Origin: Neisseria sicca
GTDB taxonomy: Bacteria; Pseudomonadota; Gammaproteobacteria; Burkholderiales; Neisseriaceae
Assembly (NCBI RefSeq): GCF_003044565.1
Contig: NZ_POXG01000005.1
Span: 1 to 64,000, forward strand
DNA length: 64,000 nucleotides
Direction of reading: 5' to 3'
Shown here piece after piece: positions 35,387 through 42,697 of the stretch (positions are counted from its first letter, which is position 1; each line of letters opens with the position of its first letter). A model generated the notes under the pieces. It searched no databases. It saw nothing but the letters and a program-made list of their open reading frames with translations, and had not been told where the DNA came from. A program made the position numbers and the translations under genes.

Positions 35387-38176
35387 TCAATGCGCCTCTT
35401 CCCAATTCATTCCCACACCAACCTCCGCCACCAGCGGTACTTTCAACATCCCCTCATCCACTTTCGCCATAATCTGCGGCAGTTTTTCTTTGACTAAATC
35501 CAGTTCGGCTTCGGGTACTTCCAACACCAGTTCGTCATGCACCTGCATAATCAATTTGCTTTGTAAGAGGTCGTCTGAAAGCCAGCGGGACACGTCTATC
35601 ATGGCGCGTTTGATAAGGTCGGAGGCGGTGCCTTGCATGGGGGCGTTGATGGCGGCGCGTTCGGCTCCGGCGCGGGCGTTGGCGTTTTTGTTGTGGATGT
35701 CGGGCAGGTAGAGGCGGCGGCCGAACAGGGTTTCGACGAAGCCTTGGGCGGCGGCTTGTTCTTTGGTGCGCTGCATGTATTCGGCGACGCCGGGGTAGCG
35801 GGCGAAGTAGCGGTCGATGAAGGTTTTGGCGGACAGGTTGTCTATGCCCAGCGATTTGGCGAGGCCGTATTGGCCCATGCCGTAAATGAGGCCGAAGTTG
35901 ATGGTTTTGGCGTAGCGGCGTTGTTCGGGCGAGACGTTTTCGGGGGCGATGCCGAATACTTCGGCGGCGGTGCGGCGGTGTACGTCTTCGCCGTTTTGGA
36001 ACGCGGCGATGAGGGTTTTGTCGCCGGAGAGGTGCGCCATAATGCGCAGCTCGATTTGGGAATAGTCGGCGGAAACGATGACGCTGCCTTGCGGTGCGGT
36101 GAAGGCGCGGCGCACGCGGCGGCCTTCGGCGGTGCGGATGGGGATGTTTTGCAGGTTGGGGTTGTTGCTGGCGAGGCGGCCGGTAATGGCGACGGCTTGG
36201 GCGTAGGTGGTATGCACGCGGCCGTCTTTGGGGGAAATCATTTCGGGCAGTTTGTCGGTGTAGGTGGATTTGAGTTTCGCCAGGCTGCGGTTTTGCAGGA
36301 TGATTTTGGGCAGGGGGTAGTCGGGCGCGAGCTGTTCGAGCACGGCTTCGTTGGTGGAAATGCCGCCTTTGGCGGTTTTTTTCAGGCCTTTGGTGGGGAT
36401 GCCCATTTTGTCGAACAGGATTTCTTGCAGCTGTTTGGGCGAGTTGAGGTTGAACGGCTGGCCTGCGGCGGCGTAGGCTTCTTGTTCGAGCTTCATCAGC
36501 TCGGCGCCGAGTTCCGCGCTTTGGCGGGCGAGTTCGGCGCGGTCGATTTGCACGCCGTTTCGTTCCATTTCAAACAATACTTGCGCAACGGGCAGCTCCA
36601 TTTTTTCATACATTTCAAGCTGTTTGGCGTCCATTTGCGCGCGCAGGTGCGCTTCGAGGCGCAGGGCGAAATCTGCGTCTTGGGCGGCGTATTCGGTCGC
36701 CTGCTCAATGGCGACATCGGCAAACCCGATTTGCTTCGCGCCTTTGCCGCACAGCGATTCGTAGGTAATGGTTTCCAAGCCCAACCAGCGTTCGGACAAT
36801 TCGTCCAAACCGTGTCCGAGATGGCTTTCGATGATGTAGGAAGCGAGCATGGCGTCGCCGGCAATGCCGTTCAGGGCGATGCCGTAGTTGGCGAAAACGT
36901 GTTGGTCGTATTTGAGGTTTTGCCCGATTTTTTTCAGGGCGGGGTTTTCCAAATGCGGTTTCAGACGACCTAATACGTCCTGCAAATCAAGCTGTTCGGG
37001 TGCGGCAGTCAGGCTGTGTCCTACGGGGATGTAAACCGCCTCGCCTGCTTGGAACGCGATGCTGATGCCGACCAGCGAGGCGTTCATCGCGTCTAGGGAG
37101 GTGGTTTCCGTGTCGATGCCGATTGTGTCCGCCTGCGACAATTTGTCCAACAAGGCGGCAAACTGCGCTTCGGTGGTAATGGCTTGATAATCCAGCTTTT
37201 CGGGGGCGGGTGCATGTTCTATGATTTTTTCAGACGACGTTTCCATGTCCAACGCCGCCTGTTCGCCTATCGTATTGCTACCGAACAAATCGCCGTCCGC
37301 CGCTTCGTGCATACGGCTTTCCGCTTCTTTCAGCCAAGTGCGGAAGCCCCAGCGTTTGAAATCGACCGCAAGCTGCGACCATTTCGGCGAAGTGCGGCGC
37401 AGGCTTTCGAGGCCGTCTGAAAGCTCGGTGTGTAAATCCACATCGGTTTTAATCGTCACCAAATCATACGAAAGCGGCAGTTGGGGCAGCGCAGCTTGCA
37501 GGTTTTCGCCGACCTTGCCCTTGATTTCCGCAGCGTGTTCCACCACACCGGCCAGCGAACCGTAGGCTTCCAGCCACTTCACCGCCGTTTTCGGGCCGCA
37601 CTTTTCCACGCCCGGCACGTTGTCCACCTTGTCGCCCATCAGCGCGAGATAATCGCGGATTTGGTCGGGGCGCACGCCGAATTTCTCCTTCACGCCTTCA
37701 ATGTCCAGCGTTTCGCCGCTCATCGTGTTCACCAGCGTCACGCGCTCGTTCACCAGCTGCGCCATGTCCTTATCGCCGGTGGACACCACCACATTCCAAC
37801 CCGCTTCGCCTGCCATCGCCGCCAGCGTGCCGATAACGTCGTCCGCTTCGACTTGCGGAATGACCAACACCGGCCAGCCCATCAGCCGCACCAAATCCGG
37901 CAAGGCTTCCGCTTGCGGGCGCAAATCGTCCGGCATCGGCGGGCGCGTCGCCTTATAGTCGGGGAACATCTCGTGGCGGAAATTCTTGCCTTTCGCATCA
38001 AACACCACCGCACAATAATCATGTACATAATCCGCCCGCAGCCGGCGCAGCATGTTCAACACGCCGTAAAGCGCACCCGTCGGCGCACCATCAGGCGCGG
38101 ACAACTGCGCCATCGCGTGATAAGCGCGGTAGAGATAAGAAGAGCCGTCAACGAGGAGGAGAGTGGGTTTGGACAT
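35387..38176 (-). CDS. polA: DNA polymerase I
   Basis: Pol I fills gaps in repair and removes RNA primers. The 929-residue product has the 5'-3' exonuclease domain (residues 1-290, MSKPTLLLVDGSSYLYRAYH and GDKDMAQLV), a 3'-5' proofreading domain with the metal-binding IGIDTETTSLD, and the polymerase domain with SADYSQIELRIMAHLSGD, the YAKTINFGLIYGMG finger helix and QVHDELVLEVP. The start at 38176 has AGCAGG upstream; the longer frame is not supported. Uptake sequences are read in frame near residue 860 (WLSDDLLQS) and residue 320 (SSEKIIEHAP). Proofreading residues appear intact. Confidence 0.97.
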   Translation of the reverse strand: MSKPTLLLVDGSSYLYRAYHAMAQLSAPDGAPTGALYGVLNMLRRLRADYVHDYCAVVFDAKGKNFRHEMFPDYKATRPPMPDDLRPQAEALPDLVRLMGWPVLVIPQVEADDVIGTLAAMAGEAGWNVVVSTGDKDMAQLVNERVTLVNTMSGETLDIEGVKEKFGVRPDQIRDYLALMGDKVDNVPGVEKCGPKTAVKWLEAYGSLAGVVEHAAEIKGKVGENLQAALPQLPLSYDLVTIKTDVDLHTELSDGLESLRRTSPKWSQLAVDFKRWGFRTWLKEAESRMHEAADGDLFGSNTIGEQAALDMETSSEKIIEHAPAPEKLDYQAITTEAQFAALLDKLSQADTIGIDTETTSLDAMNASLVGISIAFQAGEAVYIPVGHSLTAAPEQLDLQDVLGRLKPHLENPALKKIGQNLKYDQHVFANYGIALNGIAGDAMLASYIIESHLGHGLDELSERWLGLETITYESLCGKGAKQIGFADVAIEQATEYAAQDADFALRLEAHLRAQMDAKQLEMYEKMELPVAQVLFEMERNGVQIDRAELARQSAELGAELMKLEQEAYAAAGQPFNLNSPKQLQEILFDKMGIPTKGLKKTAKGGISTNEAVLEQLAPDYPLPKIILQNRSLAKLKSTYTDKLPEMISPKDGRVHTTYAQAVAITGRLASNNPNLQNIPIRTAEGRRVRRAFTAPQGSVIVSADYSQIELRIMAHLSGDKTLIAAFQNGEDVHRRTAAEVFGIAPENVSPEQRRYAKTINFGLIYGMGQYGLAKSLGIDNLSAKTFIDRYFARYPGVAEYMQRTKEQAAAQGFVETLFGRRLYLPDIHNKNANARAGAERAAINAPMQGTASDLIKRAMIDVSRWLSDDLLQSKLIMQVHDELVLEVPEAELDLVKEKLPQIMAKVDEGMLKVPLVAEVGVGMNWEEAH

Positions 38177-38362
38177 GGTGAACCTGCTTGAAATAAGTGA
38201 AAAATAGATGGATGGATTATAAAGGAAAAGCTCGGTTCTCCCCATGTATCCGCAAACGTGTTTCAGCGCATTTTAGGGTTTACAAAAATAAACCATTTCA
38301 AATATTGCGCCTTGTCATTTCATCTTGTATATTTGCATACAAATGAATACAAACCAAATCAA

Positions 38363-38869
38363 ATGAATATGAATGCGACAAACCGTATCCCCGTCAGCGT
38401 GCGAATTACTCAGGAAGACGCTGATTTTATTGCTGAATTAAAAATCGAAGGCGCGAATACGCCGTCTGAAAAAATCCGCGAGCTGCTCAAGCAGGCGCGT
38501 TTGGCGCATACGCAGACGCGCGATTACGGTTCCGCGCTGACGGCGCAGGAGCAGTTTTTCCAAGCGGCAAAACATGACGTGCTGCACGCGGAAAAGCAGG
38601 CGGGGGCGCATTCGCATATCGTGGCGCGTTTGTTTGAGCAGTTGCCCGACTTGGGCGCGACGCTCGCCGCCGACCTGCCCGAAGAAGCCGACCTCGACAG
38701 TTTGAAAAAATACGAACGCGAACTGATGTGGCGCATCGTCCGCCTCACCGACAGCATCTTGCAGCTCGCCGTAACCGGCAAAGGCGCGGCATACGACGAT
38801 ACTGTGCTGCAACAGCTTGAAAACACTTTGAAACTGGCGAAAATTGTGCAGCAGGCGGGCGAGGTTTGA
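38363..38869 (+). CDS. Hypothetical protein with ribbon-helix-helix-like N-terminus
   Basis: This is a 168-residue cytoplasmic protein. Residues 5-45 (NRIPVSVRITQEDADFIAEL ... PSEKIRELLKQAR) look like a ribbon-helix-helix DNA-binding or dimerisation fold; the rest is helical and may form a coiled coil. It precedes the PspA-family gene on the same strand by 186 bases, so it could regulate that cluster, but no evidence beyond position supports this. The stop codon TGA shares its A with an uptake sequence (38869-38880). The start at ATG 38363 (MNMNATNR) has no strong ribosome site. Confidence 0.7.
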   Translation: MNMNATNRIPVSVRITQEDADFIAELKIEGANTPSEKIRELLKQARLAHTQTRDYGSALTAQEQFFQAAKHDVLHAEKQAGAHSHIVARLFEQLPDLGATLAADLPEEADLDSLKKYERELMWRIVRLTDSILQLAVTGKGAAYDDTVLQQLENTLKLAKIVQQAGEV

Positions 38870-39055
38870 GGTCGTCTGAAAAAATGGGGCGCATGAAATA
38901 GAAGTATTTGTTTGCCGCTATTCCTGTACAGGCTGCCATGCCCGAATATTCCGAAAACGCCAAGGTCTGGATTCCTACCTGCGCGGGAATGACGGACGGT
39001 TGATTACCCCCGTGCCAACTTAAATCAAACACATTTTATTGAAAGGAAAATCCAA

Positions 39056-39718
39056 ATGAGCGAAACCCTATCCCGCAGAGTGGGCCGTCTGGTGAGCGGC
39101 GGTTTTCATGCCCTGATTGATGCGGCAGAAAACCTTGCGCCTGAGGCAGTCATGAACGAGAGCATCCGCGAAATTGAGCGGGCGGTGGACGAAGTGCGTG
39201 CCGAATTGGGCAAAGTGTTGGCGCAGAAACACCTTGCCGCCAAGAAAATGGCGGACGAAAGCAACCGCCACGAAGCCATCGATGCCAACCTGCAAGCCGC
39301 CGTAGCGGCGGGGCGCGACGATCTTGCCGAGGCGGGCATCGCCGAACAAATGGACATCGAAGCGCGTCTGCCTGTTTTGGAAAACACCATCGCCGACTGT
39401 GCCGCGCAGGAAAAAGAACTGGAGGGCTTTATCGCCGCCTTGCAGGCGAAAAAACGCGAGATGCAGCAGCAGTTGCAAGACTGGCGCGCCGCACAGCAGA
39501 ATGCTGGCGCAGGCAAAGCGGCAGGCGGCAGCGACCTCAACCGCATCGCCCGTGATGCCGAAAAAAGCGGCAACGCCTTCGACCGCGTGATGGGTCGTCA
39601 GAACGCGGTACACAGCAGCACCGATGCGGCGCAGTTGGCAAAATTGAAGGAATTGGAAGACTTGAGCCGCAACAACCGTATTGCTGAAAGATTGGCGGCG
39701 TTGAAGGCGGGGAAATAA
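39056..39718 (+). CDS. PspA/IM30 family membrane-remodelling protein
   Basis: This is a 220-residue, almost entirely helical coiled-coil protein of the PspA/Vipp1 (ESCRT-III-like) family. It has the N-terminal amphipathic helix RVGRLVSGGFHALIDAAE and the family segment NESIREIERAVDEVRAELGKVLAQK. Such proteins polymerise on damaged inner membrane, limit proton leakage and can remodel lipid. It is closer to the YjfJ-type branch than to enterobacterial PspA, and the usual PspF, PspB and PspC genes are absent. The nearby YqiJ and YqiK genes are known partners in other genomes. Start at 39056 after AAAGGAAAATCC. Confidence 0.85.
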   Translation: MSETLSRRVGRLVSGGFHALIDAAENLAPEAVMNESIREIERAVDEVRAELGKVLAQKHLAAKKMADESNRHEAIDANLQAAVAAGRDDLAEAGIAEQMDIEARLPVLENTIADCAAQEKELEGFIAALQAKKREMQQQLQDWRAAQQNAGAGKAAGGSDLNRIARDAEKSGNAFDRVMGRQNAVHSSTDAAQLAKLKELEDLSRNNRIAERLAALKAGK

Positions 39719-39719
39719 G

Positions 39720-39759
39720 TTTTCAGACGACCTCCTCAACAAACAAGGTCGTCTGAAAA
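39720..39759. terminator. Outward-facing DUS pair between convergent genes
   Basis: TTTTCAGACGACC and GGTCGTCTGAAAA flank a 14-base loop. A second hairpin, GCCGC...GCGGC near 39770-39800, follows. Together they can terminate pspA and the convergent lipoprotein gene. Confidence 0.6.
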
Positions 39760-39816
39760 CGAAAAACGCCGCGCGGAGCTTGTCCTTGCGGCGTGTGGCG
39801 GAACGGATTAATCGAA

Positions 39817-40254
39817 TTAATAGTCGATACGTTCGCTGATAATCCGCAAATCCGGCCATGAGAAAACGATGTCGTATTCGCGTCCGTTTTTGAAGGCTTC
39901 AGCTTTCAATACGGGGCGTCCGCGGCGGTCATCGGCTTCGATTTCGTGAACTTGGTAGCCGCGTCGTTCGAGAATCCGCATCACTTGTGCGCGTTTTTGC
40001 TCGAAAGACGGATCGCTGTAAATTTGGTGTTCGATGTAGTCGTCATCGTAATACTTGCTGTCGCGGTAACGGTAGTCGTCATAACGGTCGTAATCGCGCT
40101 CATAACGGTCATCATAGCGGTCGTCGTAACGGTCATAACGCTGCTCGTAGCGGTCGGTACGATAGTCGTCATCGTAATAGTCGTAAGGATAAGGGGCGGC
40201 ACAAGCGGTCAGTGCGATACTGCCTAAGAGTAATACCGGTAAGAGTTTTTTCAT
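39817..40254 (-). CDS. Putative lipoprotein with PepSY-like domain
   Basis: This is a 145-residue protein with a lipobox (SIALTAC). Residues 20-70 are a low-complexity Tyr/Asp/Arg tract (RYDDRYDDRYERDYDRYDDY), encoded by imperfect 12-bp and 6-bp repeats. The C-terminal 60 residues (VMRILERRGYQVHEIEADDR ... YDIVFSWPDLRIISERIDY) resemble a PepSY-like small alpha/beta domain, often a periplasmic regulator. The next gene encodes a paralogue. The Tyr/Asp tract might change length by slippage. No function is assigned. Confidence 0.75.
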   Translation of the reverse strand: MKKLLPVLLLGSIALTACAAPYPYDYYDDDYRTDRYEQRYDRYDDRYDDRYERDYDRYDDYRYRDSKYYDDDYIEHQIYSDPSFEQKRAQVMRILERRGYQVHEIEADDRRGRPVLKAEAFKNGREYDIVFSWPDLRIISERIDY

Positions 40255-40308
40255 GTCGTATCCTTTCGGGACGTGGGGTAAGTCAAATCAAGAATATTCG
40301 GAAGCGGA

Positions 40309-40653
40309 TTATAAATCAACGCGTTCTTCGATAATGTTCAAATCGGGATAAGACATCACGATTTTGTATTCCAAGCTGCCTTTGTAGGCCTCAAATTCCA
40401 AAACGGGTCTTGCCCAATGCAGGTCGGTGTCGGAATCGTGGACCTCGTAGCCTCTGCTGTGCAGGATGGACAAAGCGCGGTCGTGGTGTTGCGCGAACGC
40501 GGGGTCTGTCTCCATACGGTATTGGGCGTAGTCTTCGTAAAGGTCGAAACCTTCTGCTGCAAGAAAAATGGCGCAAACAGCGGCGACAGGAAGCAGCAAT
40601 TTTTTCAAAAGCGGTTTGGACGGTTTTGTATATTGCGACTGAGAATGTTTCAT
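40309..40653 (-). CDS. Membrane-anchored PepSY-like protein, paralogue of the neighbour
   Basis: This is a 114-residue protein with one N-terminal membrane segment (about residues 20-36) and a C-terminal domain of about 60 residues clearly related to that of the adjacent lipoprotein (ALSILHSRGYEVHDSDTDLH ... YKIVMSYPDLNIIEERVDL). There is no lipobox here. The two genes probably arose by tandem duplication and then changed their export signals. Function unknown. Confidence 0.75.
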   Translation of the reverse strand: MKHSQSQYTKPSKPLLKKLLLPVAAVCAIFLAAEGFDLYEDYAQYRMETDPAFAQHHDRALSILHSRGYEVHDSDTDLHWARPVLEFEAYKGSLEYKIVMSYPDLNIIEERVDL

Positions 40654-40723
40654 TTCGTTCCCTTTGCGTCTGTTGTCGGTATAGACATTTAAACACGCAG
40701 GACTTAGGGAAAAGTTAGGAGCG

Positions 40724-40770
40724 TTTTCAGACGACCTTTCTTTACGATACGCACAGGTCGTCTGAAAAAT
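40724..40770. terminator. DUS pair before the small membrane protein
   Basis: Outward-facing uptake sequences lie between the divergent paralogue and the 40782 gene. The second DUS ends 11 bases before its start codon. Confidence 0.5.
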
Positions 40771-40781
40771 AGGGGAATTTC

Positions 40782-41009
40782 ATGATTTTTGCCATTTTGA
40801 TCGGTTTGCTAACCGCCGTATTGCTTTACTTTGTGATGTTTAAGGATTGGGACGAATTTGTCGAATGCGTCGAATTCTATTGCACACCCGACATTATCAG
40901 CGCGCTGCGGGGGCGGTATTGGGATGACGTATGGGCGGAAACCAAAATTCTGCTGTGGCTGGGCATCAGCGTGATGGCTGGCGTATCTGCCTATTTCTGG
41001 CTCGAATAG
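40782..41009 (+). CDS. Hypothetical small two-helix membrane protein
   Basis: This is a 75-residue protein with two predicted membrane helices (residues 1-20 and 57-73) and a short charged loop with two cysteines (VECVEFYC). The ribosome site AGGGGAATTTC precedes the ATG. It is on the strand of yqiJ and yqiK, but 170 bases away, so membership of that unit is uncertain. Confidence 0.65.
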   Translation: MIFAILIGLLTAVLLYFVMFKDWDEFVECVEFYCTPDIISALRGRYWDDVWAETKILLWLGISVMAGVSAYFWLE

Positions 41010-41179
41010 AACTGACGTTTTAAGGCTGATACGGTCTTATTGCCGCGAACGGTAAATGATTGAAAAAATATCAAAATAAGCAGAAAACACACCTACTCCG
41101 CCGAAATTGAGAGCAAAGAGATAGGTCGTCTGAAAACCCAATACCCCTTTGAAATGCAAGAATAAAAAGGAACACGATA

Positions 41180-41845
41180 ATGTGGAATTTAATCAACGCC
41201 CCCGAAACCGAAATCTTCGGCATCGCCATCGCGCTGATGGTTTTGCTCGGCGTGTTGGAAGTCATCTCCATGCTGGCGGGCGGCATCAGCGACTGGCTGG
41301 ACAACCTGCTGCCCGACAGCCTGACCGAAACCGCGCACGCCGAAGTCGGGCTGGACGCTGCGGACGCGGGCGTGTTCGTCAGGTTTCTGAGCTGGCTGTA
41401 TGTCGGTCGCGTGCCGGTGTTGATGCTGATGGTCGTGTTCCTTGCCGTGTACGGACTGACGGGCTATCTCTTTCAGACGACCTTTGCCGCCGTGTTCGGC
41501 AGCTATCTGAACGGATGGCTGGCGGCAGTCGCCGTGTGGTTCATTTCGCTGCCGCTGGTGCGCCTGACCGCGGGCGGACTGTACAAAATCATGCCCAAAG
41601 ACGAAACCACCGCCGTTTCGCAGGAAAGCCTGATCGGACGCATCGGCACGGTGGTATTGGGCGAAGCACGGGCAGGCAGCGCGGCGCAGGTGCGGGTGAA
41701 GGATGTGTACGGACAGCAGCATTATGTGATGGCAGAACCGGATTCCGACGAAGTGTTGAAACAGGGCGACGCGGTGTTGCTGGTGTCGCTGGAGGGAAAT
41801 ACGTTTAAAGCGATTTTGAATCCGAGCGGGAGTTTGGTGGATTGA
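41180..41845 (+). CDS. yqiJ: YqiJ family NfeD-like membrane protein
   Basis: This is a 221-residue inner-membrane protein with an N-terminal helix containing GIAIALMVLLGVLEVISMLAGG, three more predicted membrane helices up to about residue 130, and a C-terminal OB-fold (SQESLIGRIGTVVLGEARAG ... VKDVYGQQHYVMAEPDSDEV). YqiJ works with the flotillin YqiK in other bacteria, in the way NfeD proteins pair with stomatins and flotillins. It ends with a TGA whose A begins an uptake sequence (41845-41856). The gene is in the same orientation as yqiK but with one gene between them. Confidence 0.88.
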   Translation: MWNLINAPETEIFGIAIALMVLLGVLEVISMLAGGISDWLDNLLPDSLTETAHAEVGLDAADAGVFVRFLSWLYVGRVPVLMLMVVFLAVYGLTGYLFQTTFAAVFGSYLNGWLAAVAVWFISLPLVRLTAGGLYKIMPKDETTAVSQESLIGRIGTVVLGEARAGSAAQVRVKDVYGQQHYVMAEPDSDEVLKQGDAVLLVSLEGNTFKAILNPSGSLVD

Positions 41846-41923
41846 GGTCGTCTGAAAAGATAAACGCCGGTTTGCAATGAAGCATCATTTTTATCAGATT
41901 AGAAAAACAAAACGGGGATCGAT

Positions 41924-42511
41924 ATGGATCATTTGGCGCAACCTGCGCGCGATATGCAATCCCGCATCGAAGCGTTGAAAAACAAACTGCCGCGAGGGGT
42001 TATCGTTGTCGGCGACGGGCTGCTGTTTAAACATTCGTTATTTAGAGGTTTGTTGTTTCAACCCTTGGTTGCTTTCTTGTTCGACCTCATCGGCGTAGGC
42101 GGTCTCTGGCTGAAGATAGTGAAATGGATGAATCTATCGCTTTCAAGCAACATGACTTGGCTGCTGGCGATTGTACTTACGCTATGGTGGTTGTGGCGTG
42201 CGGAACGTTGGTGGTGCGGGCTGACGACCCGAAAATCAATTTATATTGATCGCGAAAAATTGATTATTTACGGTGCATTCGGACGCATCCGTTATCAAGG
42301 CGGACATGACGGGGCTTACAGGAAGTTTGACCATATACGGAACATCGTCGGAGTCAGTCTAATTACCGAACGCAAAGGAACAACAGTCATCTTCGGGCTA
42401 CTGGGCTTAGGAAGACACAATATTTGTACAACAGCTTCCCAAAACGCATTTATTGAATTAACAGGTTGGCAGTGGTATTCAAGGTATAAGCTTGGTAGGT
42501 CGGATTCTTGA
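41924..42511 (+). CDS. Hypothetical membrane protein between yqiJ and yqiK
   Basis: This is a 195-residue protein with two or three membrane segments (about 52-70 and 80-97) and a C-terminal soluble domain with IYIDREKLIIYGAFGRIRYQGG, possibly a PH-like domain. The last six codons, GRSDS-stop, come from the palindromic repeat: the stop TGA lies in its ATTCTTGAATCC. The natural C-terminus may therefore have been replaced by the repeat. It lies between two members of a known pair, which suggests a connected role, but this is inference. Confidence 0.7.
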   Translation: MDHLAQPARDMQSRIEALKNKLPRGVIVVGDGLLFKHSLFRGLLFQPLVAFLFDLIGVGGLWLKIVKWMNLSLSSNMTWLLAIVLTLWWLWRAERWWCGLTTRKSIYIDREKLIIYGAFGRIRYQGGHDGAYRKFDHIRNIVGVSLITERKGTTVIFGLLGLGRHNICTTASQNAFIELTGWQWYSRYKLGRSDS

Positions 42512-42593
42512 ATCCGACGAACCGCTCCGCTTCAGCCGTATTGCACATAACCGAAATTGTCGGATTATTGTCGGATTCAAGAATCCGACCTAC
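42495..42593. repeat. Palindromic intergenic repeat, copy 6
   Basis: GTAGGTCGGATTCTTGAATC at the left, with the inverse ending GAATCCGACCTAC at the right; the middle differs from the other copies. It overlaps the 3' end of the upstream gene by 17 bases. Confidence 0.8.
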
Positions 42594-42697
42594 CTTTAAA
42601 ACCGCTATTTTTAACCTTTCAGACGACCCCAAACCCTAAAAAAACCGTCTGAACCCACGCCCCTCAAGGGTATATCGACAACAAGAAAGGAAAACCC

